From: Dendrophyllia cribrosa
Lineage: Eukaryota; Cnidaria; Anthozoa; Scleractinia; Dendrophylliidae
Direction of reading: 5' to 3'
DNA length: 64,000 nt
Assembly: GCA_024195265.1 (NCBI GenBank)
Contig: JAJLRJ010000004.1
Span: 1,373,125 to 1,437,124 of the forward strand
The translations under genes and the position numbers were made by a program. Of this stretch, positions 1-12,609 are shown one piece after another; the stretch's first letter is position 1; each line of letters starts with the position of its first letter. The notes below the pieces were generated by a model. The model was not told where the DNA came from. It saw only the letters and a program-made list of their open reading frames with translations, and ran no database searches.

Positions 1-305
1 TAGAAGTTTCCAGAGATTTCGCAGTGTATAAATAAATGCTCAAAGGATTCGTTTGACTTTCCACAAAAATTGCAGTGCACAGAGGCAAAGGAACTACAGT
101 ATACCTATTTTGAAAAGAGCTTTATTTGTGTACACAATTCGATTTAAAAATTTATACTGGAATTCTCTAGTTATTGAGTGAAGGGTTTCACTTCTGGGGA
201 GACTGAGATAAATTTCCTGGCATGCTAAATCAGTTGTTGAAGCGCGTATCATTTTAAGGGCACGAAATAAAATTAGAAGTACAGGGGACTTTCGCATTCT
301 TCTGT
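1..305 (-). mobile_element. LINE reverse-transcriptase C-terminal fragment (copy A)
   Basis: Translated on the minus strand, this reads like the end of a non-LTR retrotransposon ORF2: a block with EFQYKFLNRIVYTNKALFK followed by a short C-x2-C zinc-knuckle-like tail. The same arrangement is seen at the end of the complete LINE ORF2 at 23,984-27,667. Only the C-terminus remains and it runs off the left edge. The copy B twin is at 32,031-32,442 and differs at two or three positions in 300. It lies downstream of the EGF exon of the secreted gene, in the next intron or flank. Confidence 0.65.
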
Positions 306-674
306 CAAAGTTTCATTGCCGTATTATTTGTTGACATTTGTTTTACGTATACTTCAGGACTTTCTCTTTTGTCCACAATTCTACATATTTGTGCGCTTTT
401 GATTAAACAAGTTTACCATGCTTTCAACACAAACCCACATTTAAAGGCGTCATCAGCGTGGCCGCAGCGTTATGTATAAAAAGAATTTTCCCGATCGCTT
501 CGGTAGCTGCGAAGCATAGCAAGCCGTCCAAACTTGCAAGTATCTTGCGAGTCAATTTGCCCCTCCGTTTGCCTACCCAGCCCAATTCAACGCAAGTTGT
601 CACTTTTACTTTCGAGGGTTTTAACTTGATGGTAGGCATTTTTTTGCCTGACTTTAACCATTGTAGAAATTTAC

Positions 675-2399
675 CTGTTTCACAGTGATCTCCTTGAGAG
701 CCTGGGGAACAAATGCATCGATATCCTTTGGAGGTGAACCCAGCTTGACATGTGGCGTTATTCAAACAGGGGCTGCTTTGACATAAATTCTGTTAATAAA
801 AATAGATCAGCTAAAAATTATTCTCTCCAGTCTGTGTATATATACGACATTACTAAACCAAATATTACTAAGGACTTGTATGGTGTTAGCAAATATAAAA
901 GTCCTGGCCTTGGAAAAAGTAAGACACTAGCTCTCTAGTCTCAGTTTTATTTCATTAAGCAGAAAACAAAAATGTATTTTGTCAAAATGCACTTTATGGT
1001 TATAATAAAATGATGATTTGTTCTGCTCAGTAATCACAGCGGCAGATTCAGGGTAGCTAACTCTCCCCCCCCCCCCCCCCCCCCCCGATCCCCCCTCCCC
1101 ACCCCTCCCCCGACCGATCTCGCCATTTCTTTTTTTTTTTTTCAGTCTCTAACATTTTCACTTGCCTCACCCCACCCGAATCCCCCGTCCCACTATTCAC
1201 CAGGGAGCCCCAGAGTACGTTGTCTCACGGTGCTCCACAGCTACGCTTGTTAAACTTGTAAAACTTGTAACTTATCACGAAAAAAAATATATATTTTTAA
1301 GATATTTGAAGCAAACTTTTTAACTACAAGAGCATATCTCAAAAGGGTCTACGCCATACGCCAACAAATTTGCAATCCCACATTACCCCTCTTCCACTCC
1401 CCACCGTCTTCCTTGCACGTCCAAGGGTTAAAAGATTGACAGAAATATATTGAAAATTTACAGTCGGCTTTTTACTTTAAAGGTCAAGTAACAATCGATT
1501 TAACTTAAAATATAAATGGCAGAAAAATGCGACGCATGAGGATTTAGTATGGAAACAAGAAATTTATGGCGACTTCTCTCGCAACCTAAAATCAGAGATT
1601 GGCAACAAAACAATAAACATTCTAAACTCCTCAAGCGTTTAAAATAATTGAAAGAAAGAAATCACAAATTCATAATCGATTTTTGACTTTGAAGGTCAAA
1701 TAACAAGCAATTCATACTTTCAACATAAATGGCGGGGAAACGCACGCCTGGCTTCTTGCTAAAAAAATTAAAGGCTGCTATGAGCCAACTCGTTAATACG
1801 AAACGCTCTAAATAAAAGATTCTGCACACATTCGGACCCCACCCCCCCATTATCCTTTTGTGATAATTTATCGCACCACTGACCACTGGAGTTTTATTTT
1901 TCGGTTTGTTATCATACATTATAATTAATTGATTTTTAAAATGAAACCAAATCCCCGTAATACTTCCCCTTTAAGTCTTATTAAGATAATTTTACTTTAT
2001 TTTAATTAGCTTTGTTTTAGTGTCCTCAATTTAGTATTGTGATGTACTAGAATTTTATGACACTTAAACACGAAGATGCACTATAAAAGAAGCGTACCTT
2101 AGGCAGTTAGGTACGCTCCTTTTATAGTGCATCGATCAACCGCCGTTACGTACCGACCTCTGTGAAAATTTGTGGAGAATAAAGACATCTATTGAGCAAT
2201 CTGTCTGTGTGGTTTACTTGCCTTTGTTTGTACTAGTCGCTTTTGGCAGACCCCATAATGTTTTCAACACAATAGAAGAATTTGTTGAGGTTTGGAATTC
2301 CTTTGAGAATTTTGAACTTTTATGAAAATCAGTTCACTCGAGCTGAAACAGGGGCGGAGGTATTTCTTTTATAGCGCGTCTTCGTGTTCAAATAAAGGT

Positions 2400-2430
<31 letters not shown>

Positions 2431-5273
2431 ACTGCTACAACTCGTTCAACGCTTTGGATATTCACGAGTTAAAAATGATTACTCTTTTTTTGGCAGTATA
2501 ATTATCTCATTCTAAGTTGTGTTTCTTACCAAAATATGTCGGTAGATATAACCTTGCTTTGACACAAAATCGCCACTTGGGACTTGCAAATGCATGCGAT
2601 CGTTGAGCTCGCATAATGGTGCTTCACTCCCTGTAGGGACCCCTGTAGGGACCCCTGTTGGGACCCCTGTAGGTCCGTAATTGTACGACACACAGTTGGG
2701 TTCTTGATAGCAGCGCAGCTCACATTCGTCTTTGTTTGGAACTTGCATACTTTTGATCACGTGATTTTCGAGAACCTTGTCTTTGGTTGGAGGTGTAAAC
2801 TGTATGGTTCTGCATCCATCTAAAACTGCAATTTGAGATACGAAAAACCTTATTTGAATAGGTTTGTACATTTCTCCGAGTAAGTCAACTGGCAGCCTCC
2901 TACTCAGCCATTATCTGTGTCGTCACGCGCAAAGCTTCTCCCGTTGGAGGAGCGTTGCGTGACGACACAAATGACGGCTGCGTAGGAGGCTACTATCGCT
3001 TTTATGGACATCAAATCCAGTCCCGTAATAACTTGTTGGTGTTTTGATATCGTAAAATAACACTCTCGCGAGTGTTTGATATATAACTTAAAAAAACTAT
3101 TGTGTCCATCAAATGAAAGGTCTTCAATTCTACAGTCCCCACTCCCCATGGCATGGTTTACTGGTTTTGCGGTATCTTGAGGGTGAAAGGTGGACAAACA
3201 AGGGAGTGAATGGGGGGGGGGGGGGGGGGGGGGGACTGGATTCCAACAACACTACCCCCTCCCCCACCTTAAGGTTTTTCTCTTATTTTATCAATACCAA
3301 AACTTACCAACAGTGCCATAGACCTCCACTCTCAGACAGTTCCAACTAATCTGGTTTGTGGGATGGAAGCGGGTGAATCTTGCGGTTACTGGAACTTGTA
3401 AAATGAATTGTTCAGCGGTGTAGCTGTCAACACTTGATCTGTGGAAATTCTTTTTTAGAAAACCAAAACTGATCTCTCACTTTACTGGTTTTTAAAAAAT
3501 GCTATGTAATAGTTCACTGAATCGGTTATTAATTTTCAATTTACTTGCAGTCAAGATTTATTTCCTTTGGAAACTCTCCAGTGGGTAATGCAGGTATGCT
3601 GTGGCATTTCAATGTGGAAAGAATCTGTAAACACTAGTTCAGCAGTCCTGCTTCCCGCTTATCACATAACGGTTTACATTTTATACCCCACAATGATTAA
3701 TCTGTCGAATTATAGCCACATGTTGAACGACCAGCCATTACCAGAAAGATTATAAAAAAATCAGTGATTGAGTCACTCATCTCAGATGTAACAGGTATAG
3801 TGGATGAATGTTAATAATAACCTCGCCCCTTAACTACAAAGAATGCCAAATATTCAAATGCATACAAAATCCCAACAACCAAAAACTGATTAAACGCGTT
3901 AATGATTATGAAGTCATTGAATTGATTAGAATTCTTCAAATAAATTTTGAAAGTAGAATCAAGTCTTACCATTTCTGTTCCATTTGCAAACAAGTAAGTA
4001 ATCCAGTTGCTTCCATCATTTGAATAAGAGAACTTGAAGTCAGTTACCCACCCTCCATTCATTACGTCTCCCTGGGTAGCGATGCCACATATTTGAAATG
4101 TTTTCCCTAGATCAACTTGCAGCCAGTCCTGACTCCCGCAACAGCTTTGTGTGCACCAGCCATCTCCTCTGTTATCGTTTAGTCGACCGTAAGCAGCCTG
4201 CCATCTGCTATCGTACTGCGAAGAAGCCGTCATCTGATCATCTTCTATGACACCAGGGTTAGCAACACCAACAGCATCATTAAAACATGCGACAGTCAAT
4301 GTAGCTGCGAAAAATTAAATCTATAATTTAGAGTTGTAGTTTGAAGCAATTTTATCTCGAGAATCAAAACAAGATGAAATAAATTTAATTAATTGCATGT
4401 TTAGAAAGTAAATGGAAGAATTCATTAATTCTATGATCAATTCAGTTACAGGTAAATGGCTAATATTTGGTATAAAAGTTTGTATTTTATTGTAAAAATT
4501 ATCTCTTATTGTTGCGTATTTTGAACAATAGAAAAGAAAATGGATTTCGTCTTCGATTTCATTTGAACCACAAACTGGGCAAAGCCTTTTGTCTCTTGGA
4601 ATTTTGTTGTATCTGCCCAGTTCGATCATAAGTTTATGATTACTTATACGTAATTTAGTTAATGCCCTCCTATCAGATACGATGCTCGTCTAGTCAGACC
4701 TAGATAATTTGAGGGGGTATATTCGTTCTTGAAAGTCTTATAAAATTCTAGTTTTTGAGAATGCTGAAGTATATGTTGCTAATAAGAAATATATTTCTGT
4801 TTCATTAAATTTGTAGAGTGTTTGACTTAGCGGTGTTTAATAAATTGAGGTTTAAAATTTCTGAAATTAAAATATTCGGATATCTTCATAAGATGAGAGT
4901 GAAAGCTAATTTTACCATTCGAGTGAAGATCTAATGATATTAAGAAAGATTGTTTAACAAAAGAGTCTTGGGGTTTATTTTGAAGGTACAACAAGTAGTT
5001 GAGGATTCTTAGATTAATGGCAATATTTAGAGGAAATCGACCAAGTTCAGCTCACTAAGAAGTACACTGAGAGGAGTTCAGTTGGGAATATTTCGTTGTA
5101 CATGTTAGCTTATTGCATAAATTGTGAGGGCGGCAATTTAAAAGTGGTAAAAATATGACACTTCCCTTGAACAAGAAAAAAAAATTGCTTTTTCTTTAGA
5201 GATGGTTTCACAGAAATATATACGTACCTTCATTTATAGCCAACGATATCCAAATTGTCAAAACGGTTAACAT
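675..5273 (-). CDS. Secreted discoidin-PAN/apple-EGF modular protein, copy A (five exons, 3' end off window)
   Basis: A spliced gene read right to left. Exon 5,228-5,273 encodes a signal peptide starting MLTVLTIWISLAINE. Exons 3,970-4,304 and 3,308-3,449 encode an F5/8 type C (discoidin) domain with the WLQVDLG core and ending NCLRVEVYGTV. Exon 2,530-2,825 encodes a PAN/apple domain (CRTIQF, ECELRCYQ, NCVSYNYGP, PLCEL). Exon 675-789 encodes a six-cysteine EGF domain (NLCQSSPCLNNATCQAGF, then C-x-C and a final C). All introns are GT-AG and exon phases join without a stop. No stop codon is seen, so more exons lie beyond position 1. The domains predict a secreted adhesion or lectin-like protein binding glycans or lipids outside the cell; the exact role is unknown. 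The PAN exon has an extra 36 bp compared with copy B. Confidence 0.85.
1063..1087. repeat. Poly(C) tract
   Basis: An almost pure run of C lies in the intron between the EGF and PAN exons. A longer version sits at the matching place in copy B (about 33,211-33,242). Similar runs occur elsewhere in the window and are listed in the findings. Confidence 0.9.
2075..2432 (+). repeat. Retroelement-like 3' end with hairpin and (TCA)n tail
   Basis: A hairpin with arms GATGCACTATAAAAG and its complement spans about 2,081-2,138. Downstream lie AATAAAG and a (TCA)n run (2,400-2,431), as in many LINE or SINE 3' tails. It lies in an intron of the secreted gene. In copy B (about 34,242-34,580) the second hairpin arm has been replaced by unrelated sequence, so the structure is intact only in copy A. 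The family is not identified. Confidence 0.4.
2631..2666 (-). repeat. 12-bp x 3 in-frame coding repeat in the PAN exon
   Basis: The 12-bp unit CTGTAGGGACCC occurs three times (third copy with one change) and encodes Gly-Val-Pro-Thr on the minus strand. Copy B has none of these units. The length is a multiple of three, so the PAN frame is kept. Confidence 0.95.
2894..2991. mobile_element. 98-bp foldback element
   Basis: Near-perfect inverted arms (GTGTCGTCACGC / GCGTGACGACAC and flanking bases) surround a short loop containing GTTGGAGGAGC. The same foldback occurs in copy B (35,011-35,106) and a divergent copy at 17,131-17,230. No coding capacity. Confidence 0.8.
3208..3235. repeat. Poly(G) tract
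   Basis: A run of about 26 G in the intron upstream of the PAN exon of copy A. Confidence 0.9.
4318..4760 (-). mobile_element. LINE C-terminal fragment with zinc-knuckle motif
   Basis: The minus strand translates to a block with LTKLRISNHKLMIELGRYN and then CPVCGSNEIEDEIHFLFYC, a Cx2C...H...C pattern typical of the C-terminal tail of LINE ORF2 proteins. It lies in the first intron of the secreted gene. Copy B retains only the first bases of this insertion (43,605-43,640) before an unrelated sequence. It is 5'-truncated and non-functional. Confidence 0.65.
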
Positions 5274-5299
5274 CCTTTTTCAATCAGTTTTAAGCAGGA

Positions 5300-6765
5300 C
5301 CAGTTTGATAATTCGTCAACAACATCGCCAAGCTTCCAATATTTCTGCTGTTGCGCAGTTAAAGCCTTAAATAACGTCAATAAGACTGAGACCATCTGGC
5401 ATTTAGAGGAATGCTCCTCTATATAGCTACAGGGGCTAACTTTTGCGTGGGCTAATTGTGCGTCAAAACAAACACAAAAATCAAAACAAAACAAGAAAAT
5501 ACAAATACATCATTAAGAAATGAAAGTAGATGAAAGTAGGTTTTTGTTACGTTAATCAGTCTTTTTTTGTTTTTGTTAAACATTAGGCTCACCAAGCAAA
5601 CATTACTTAATGCTGATATCCATGGTTTTCTCGTTAGGTAGTCAACCTTGTAGACAAAAACATATCATAAAAAACAAAGTCGAGAAACATAAGATTCTGA
5701 GGACAATTTGGAGGAAAATTGTGACAGTTGTACATATAATATTTAGTAAGGTTCAGTAAGATTTTATTAAAAAAAAATCATTATATACGTCATATCTTCT
5801 ATAGTCGATCAGTAGATGGGAAGAAGATGTAAGTGACGGGAGAGGACAACCGTGCTCGGTGAATATCAACAAGATAAAAGAAAAATAAATTTTCAAAAAA
5901 GCTTCCATCTCTGACCTTGAAACACATGCAGAATTTGTTTGGTAGAATTGATGTTTTATTCATAATAAAGCCAAGCTGCCAACATTTCTGCCGTTGCGCA
6001 AAACAAGCCTTAAATAACGTCAATAAAAGACCATCTGGCATATAGAGGAAAGCTCCCATACAAAGGCTAATTTTTGCAAGGATGGAAGTGGATTACAGTT
6101 CATCAAATTTGATTTCTTGACAGGCGGTCAAGAAATCAAACTTGCCATTCTTGTGGAATTTTGACCTTTTCAGCCGTTTTTTGTCTCTTTAGTTCATATT
6201 TCTTTGCGTTCATCACTTTTGGCGATTTTGTTCTTCGTATTTCATGATAATAAGGCAAGTTTAAAGCAAGCTGGCCTTAATCATGAAAACACGATATATC
6301 AGCCGGGACAGTGTTCCTTTAAGAAAGTACCGTTTTTGTTACGTTAATCAGTCTTTTTTGCTAAATGTAAGGCTCACCAGGCAAACATTACTAAATCATG
6401 ATTTCCATGTGTTATCTGCCTTCGAGCACTTTCTGGTGCTTGTAGACAAAATAATAAAAGAGTCCGGAGAAACATCACGGAATTCTGAGGACAATTTACA
6501 GAAAATATGCAATCAATAGTTTTACATATATATAGTAATTTAGTGAGAATTAGTGAAATTGTATTGTAGAGAAATCGTTTTATACCCCATCTTCTATCGT
6601 CGATCAGTAGATGAAAAGAAAATGTAAGTGACAGAAGACGGGACAAACGCTCTCTGCGAACATCAACATGATATAAGAAAAATATATGTTTAAAAAAAGC
6701 TTCAACCTTTGAACCAGTTGAAACACATGCAAAATTTGTTTGGAAGAATAAATGTTTTCATAAAT
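5300..6765. repeat. Tandem duplication of a ~0.7-kb intergenic unit
   Basis: The stretch 5,300-5,960 recurs at about 5,970-6,765 with many substitutions: GTTACGTTAATCAGTC, the GATCAGTAGATG block, and AAACACATGCA-AATTTGTTTGG. One corresponding unit is present in copy B at about 44,890-45,500. It contains no credible ORF and lies upstream of the secreted gene's start codon. Confidence 0.7.
6076..6323. mobile_element. Interspersed MITE fragment
   Basis: Matches the right part of the TIR-bearing element at 56,092-56,655 (GGATTGAAGTGGATT, CAAACTTGCCATTCTTGTG, GGACAGTGTTCCTTTAAG). It interrupts the tandem unit at 5.3-6.8 kb. The left terminus is missing. Confidence 0.65.
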
Positions 6766-7009
6766 GATTAAAAGTATTTATATTCCTTAGAAAGGATTTG
6801 ATTTGTTCTCGAAAAACGTAATTTGCGCTTGTGCTTGCAAAGCCCGGTAACTGAAACGTTCTGGAAAACATTCACGACGTCTTTCCTGACAACAATGTTT
6901 CTTCGGTTGTCTCTAAACGAATTCTCGTTTGCTGCCTTGCTGTTTTTAATACGCAAATACTCTAACTTGAAAACAGACGAAACTATCTTTAACATACAGT
7001 TCATTTAAC

Positions 7010-8300
7010 TGAGAAATTAAAGTCGACATTCCGGACAATTCACTTGACGGCAAAGCAAGAGAATAAATTCATCTTTACTCTACCGCTGCTATAACACGGA
7101 CACTTCTATTAAATGCGGACAGTCGGGTCTGTTGCTTTGGAGTTTTATACAATAATATGAAACCAACGGATCTAAGCACAACCAAAATGGACACACTCAT
7201 ACAGTCAGGTAGATCCTATTCCGCTGGTCAGTATTTCATATCTGAACTTTGGACATGAATTTGCGCGTAGGCTGGCAAAGGGTGTGTTCCTTTGAAGTCC
7301 TCAACCATTATCGGATGTATTCACGACCAAAATAAAAACTTGTAGATCCTATTGGGCTGATCAGCATTAGATATCTGAACCTTCAACACGAGAACTATTT
7401 TAAAAAATTGGCTTTGCTTCGAAACGACCTTACATCTATGATTTCGGTTCATTTCATGTTTGCCCCCAACGTTAACATAATAAATTTCAAACATCCATTG
7501 AAATAATGGGTGAAATTTCTAGAAATAAATTTCTATCGCAAGCTGTACATGAGACCACTGTCAGGTCTGCATGGATGAAAGTTCCCTGCCTGGTGATCTT
7601 TGTGCTTTAACCTTTTGTACTTCACTTCTATTTTCAGCTTTCGTTTCTACACATAATTACCCCAATTAGCCTTTTTAAAGGGGAGTACTCCTTTTTAACA
7701 ATTTACGGTTGGGGTTGCTAACGATAATCTGAAATACGTACCAACCCAACTAGCTCTAACCCCAAGGCCTGGCTCAGCGCCCGGGATGCGACGTTTTTGA
7801 CTTGAATCAATCTCATTCTCTTACATCCGCGAAGCCAGACTGTTTTTTTGTTTTTCAACCGATGCACTGCATCTGCAGTGTATGACACACTTAGACGATT
7901 TGCTGCACGTTTCGTGGAGGAGGCGGGATTAACCGGCACAAGTTAATGATTTCGATTTCGCCGGGTTTTACTTTATTCCGCCCAGCTTATGTAACCCTGG
8001 TTCTCGAGAATGCGAAAGAGAGGTTATTTCTTGGTTTTGCGGAAACTATTGTTGGTTATCTGAAGAGCTTATCCAGTGAAATATAGTGTTTTGTAGTGAA
8101 GAGATTGTGCAGTGCCAAAGACTGCCTGTAGTGTCTTATTTTCCTTTAACTTAGTCGAGCCAGCACGCGATCTAGACGCGGTGAGCGGCAAAGCCGCGAG
8201 TAACGAGGGCGCAAGTGCACAAAAAGTAAACGTAAGCGGCTTCGCCCCTCATGTATTGAGCGCTCCCTCGACTGACTAATAGAAAATAAGAGAATGCTCG
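7010..8300. other. Intergenic, duplicated, no gene seen
   Basis: Matches pieces of copy B (45,840-46,310, 46,740-47,360 and 48,300-48,370). In copy B the part beginning ACAATTTACGGTTGGG is present twice around an insertion of about 430 bp. No exon or RNA gene is recognisable on either strand. Confidence 0.6.
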
Positions 8301-8344
8301 CAGTGTACCTAGGACATGACGATCTTTGAGCCGCTCAAAACTTG

Positions 8345-8397
8345 TTATGCAAATTAGTTGAGGGGTCATTGAATGGTCCCTCAACTAATTTGCATAA
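8345..8397. repeat. Hairpin with 20-bp perfect arms
   Basis: TTATGCAAATTAGTTGAGGG is followed after 13 bp by its exact complement. It sits close to the left edge of the copy A-specific block and could be a MITE end or the remnant of a foldback element. Confidence 0.8.
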
Positions 8398-8399
8398 GT

Positions 8400-11300
8400 A
8401 ACTTAATGCCATGGTTTGACACCTTGTAGCTTCATGAAGGTGGGATGAGGTGTTATTTAATTAGTTGCGTGTCGTAAAAGATGACACTGTTGAGAGATGA
8501 TTACAATTCATTGCGGATAAAAATAATTTGAGCTTCTCGGTCACTTCTAAAAAGTAGCGTGGCGTAGCTGGCGGTATTTTTTTGGCGGTATGTTTCCGCG
8601 CGAAAGCAACTTTTGAGTGGCGGCGCCGCAAAAACCAGGCGAACAATATCCAACCTACGCTTTCTAATTTAACAGGCTAAGCTGGAAATAATAATTACGA
8701 CAATGCCACAATTTCCAAAACATTTATTTGTATCACGATTCTCAGACACTTTTGTCTGCTTTTGAGACGTCAATATAAAGTCGTATTGTCGTCTCAAAAA
8801 CCAGCCTGTGATTGGCTGAAAATTTCCCGCGGCAATTTAATGGCTTCCTTGCGTAGAAAACCAAAATTTAAAATTTTCTTCAAAAGAGGGTCAAAAATGT
8901 TGATTCCTTTGTCAAGTATGGCAGATAAACAACGCTGTATTCAATGCAACGACCCTTTCTATCGAAAATTAACGATAAGATGAGTTTAACACAGTTTGCG
9001 CGCGCTCTTCAATTTCAGCTGCTTACGTGAGTCAGCGCGCGCAGAGTTTTGAGAAAAACAAACGTGGCGCCAGTTCAGCGATCTTTTTATTTTGCTCAGC
9101 GTGGATCGCGAAAGTGTTGTTTTTCGTCTTAAAATCAAACAGTTTGTTGTTCGTAACAATGTTTGTTGAATCAATAGATAATATATAGAACCATTGAAGA
9201 AATACACTGCCTTTTTGGTCGTTTTTGTCTTTGGATCGAGAACCCAGTCAAATGCAACGCATGCGCAGTTGACCAAAAAAATGTGACTGGATGTTGTAGC
9301 GACTTTCCTCGGAAACGTGCTGATTTCTACGGAACCACTCATTAGAATTTCACGAAATTTGGCACAATAATAGTTCCGAATATGCCGAACTCACCTGCCA
9401 TCAAAAATTTGAAATCTAACAGAGGAGATTTGTATAAAACGCAAACATATTAGACCACAAATTACGGAAGATCCCTCTGTCAAAATTACATGAGACCAGT
9501 GTTAACATACGAATATTTTTACGAGTTTACTGGAGACAAATGATGGTCAAAATCTAATGACTAGATTTTCTGCAAATAAACGAAACCAAGTATTGCAGGC
9601 TGATTTACAATCCACCGTGTTGCCATGGCAACACCCTGAAAGCTCAACAAAAATATCAAAATATATAGCTTGTTGCTTAATCGTATGCCTCACCAATTTT
9701 GGGCGCCCAGCCGTTAGTGGTTTTAAAATGACAATGAATGACGCATAGGTACAGTGAAACTGTGTTCAGCCACCTTAACAGCTGCTTTTGTTCGTTTGAA
9801 CGGTTTGTTTACATTGAGCTGTGCTGTGCGCGCGCTATCACGCCATCATATAAAGAGACCATCGATCATCAGTCACGTACATGGCTGATACATACCTACG
9901 CTGCGACCAATGTTCTAAAAATTGTACAAGCACTTTTGAAACACTTTGAGCCACGCCACGTAAACATACAACTCCCAAAGCGGGCAGTGTTTTTGTAGAA
10001 TGATGAAGAGGTACAGTTAACAGTTCCCCAAGCAATAAGATCTCGAGCTGTACAAGCTAAATGTCCGGAATAGAAAGCATGGTTGGTTGGTGTCACCGAA
10101 CGAATAAATGGAGTTCACCACCAAAGGCATAAAAGAAAGTTCACTATAGCAACAGACATTTTAACTACGAGCTATCCTTTCTCAGTCCAAAGAATAGCCA
10201 AGCTGATTAACGTACACGCGTGCAAATGCGAGAAATCGGATAGTGGAGCGGGCGCAACACGTGAGCGCAAGGAGACACAACGCGGGAGACAATTTCCACG
10301 CGCCCTCGAATGAGTTAAAAAAGAGACGATTCGTAATCCACAATTTGGGTCTAGAAATACCATTGCAAGGGTGAATTATTCATCATCCTTTTCTTAGAGT
10401 ACAGCTCCCCATCCGCTCCTGTACTTCTTGCTCTATTACAAGCAAATTATTTTGCTTTCATCGAACAACCCCATAAAAGAACCTGTGATTTTCTGTTTTA
10501 GGCTGATGCGTTTCATATATGATGCATAGTGAGAAATCAGCCTGGAGAGGTTCTTAAAATTGTTTCTGAAAATTTGCTTTAATTAGTGAATGATTTACTC
10601 TGACAGGTCTAATTTTCCTAAAATTGAACCTCAAAATTTAATAGAAAATAAGGCATTAAGCTAATTACAAAGCATCTAAAGGCAAAATCACTTGTAAAAG
10701 CGATTTAGTGGTTGGGTTTGGGGAAGGTAGAGCTACCCGCGAGTTAGATCTGGTTAGGTGACCCAACCTCTACAATACTGTTGTGTTGGGGAAAATGTGC
10801 CGGTTAAATTATACGTTAGCAGAGTGCAACTGGTATAACTTAAAAGGTTAGACTAGAAGGACAAAACAATTACAGACAATATATTTTTATACATTAAATC
10901 AGCGTGCAAGGCAGGGTTTACTCGATATAAATCGATATCGAAACCCAATCAATATTAACAATCATTAAAAACAGATTGCTAGTGATGTGATAACAATGGA
11001 ACTCAGAAAAATATTATTCATTACTATTGTTATTGAAAAACAATTGATAACACTCAATGATTGAATTATGTGCTTTTCTCAACACTGCTTTAGTCTCAAA
11101 TAAACTATTGAAGTGTTGTGATTTCTGTAATAAATTTATTATGCTCACTTTATTTAGTCTCCTAAGTAATGACCTGCATCTTCTAATAATTGTCAGCAGC
11201 TACTGACTGAAAAGTATTATATTTTAGTTTATATTTCATAGGTTTTTGTCAAACTCTAGTACATGTACATGTATATATGTTACGAAGCTTGGCTGTCTTT

Positions 11301-12600
11301 TTTTGCAAATATGCAGACAAATTGGTCAAAGAATGACTGTTATTAGAGTTTAAAGGAATTGGTTATTTTCTGATAAAAATCAATAGCAACTGACCAGCCA
11401 ATCTTATAATATATTAATAATAATTATTATCAGCATTAGAAAACAATGAAACTCACAACTTTTTTCTTTATCGATTCCCATTTGATTGCCAGTAACAATA
11501 AATTATACTCGGTATTCTTTGATTTATATTGATTACCAAGAAACCAACTTATCGAAAATTATTAACATTGATACATGATACAGTACAATAATCGAAACAA
11601 TTTACTGTAATCTTAACAAAATTAAGCTTAAGTTTGAGATACTTTGCCACAAAATCAGGTTTTTTGTTAGAGCAGGGAAACAGGGACCTTCACTCAGCTA
11701 TTTTATAGCTACATGTATTTCATAGCAGTCAAAACAAAGTCCCAAATTGGTCAGAAATGGCCTAAAATGCAAACTTTGGGTCTCAAACATTTTCTGGGGC
11801 ATAAAGCGCCTTCCCCCCCCCCCAGTGGGGGCTTCCACTTCCACACCTACCCTGAATTGGGACTGTGTGCCAATAAATGTTCCCAGTTATTCACAATTAT
11901 TTTGGTCCCTGTTATTACAAACCTTAACAAAAACCCTGACATACAGTATTATTATATTAATTTATATTAATGTTTAACCACTGACATTTGTGGTTGCATA
12001 ATTATTATGCTAAGGGTGACTTTTACTCTGTAAGGCCAAATCAAATTGAAAAAGTGAAACATTTGAAGAAAAAAAGGCCTTGAGAAAGGATAAAAAAACT
12101 GCCTTGTATGTTAACATATGGCAAATGGCTAGAATTGAATCCAGGCCACCAAGTGTTCCAGTGGCTTCAGTGGCAGGCGGTGACAGGTGGTGTACAGTCG
12201 TTTATTTGAACTCGAACCACTGCTTTTATGTGCTTTGTCTTGATTTCCACTTTAAAGCTTATTAGAATTGTTGCAAACCACTGTCCAGTTCGGCCAACTC
12301 TGACACCTTTACTTTTTTAGTTTAAAAGTTACTGAAACCTCTGGTGTTCCCTTACCATACTCACTCAATTAGCTTGCATTATGTTTACCAATAGGCTGCT
12401 TAACTTTACCATCCTCAAATTGCGAAGGCAATACCTCTCCAGTTGCTGCAGACCTTACAATAAAAAACAAAAAGTTCATTATTTTTATAATAATAATAAC
12501 AATAAATTATTATCATAAGACAAATCTCACTGCAACAATGTAATGTAGACTGCTAGCAGTCCTTTTTTGGAAAGTTGCAGAGCCATTAAACTGGTAAAGG
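8400..12600. other. AT-rich non-coding stretch, no gene supported
   Basis: Only short ORFs with no recognisable domains. The stretch contains a short C run (about 11,812-11,822) and scattered ACATGTACATGT palindromes. A possible small minus-strand exon ends near 12,455, but no donor or partner exon could be matched, so it is not annotated. Confidence 0.4.
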
Positions 12601-12609
12601 AGCAATTAA

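Noticed and set aside
12350..12455. Possible extra exon ending SAATGEVLPSQFEDGK...
   Set aside because: Acceptor-like site present but no matching donor or partner exon; could be chance.
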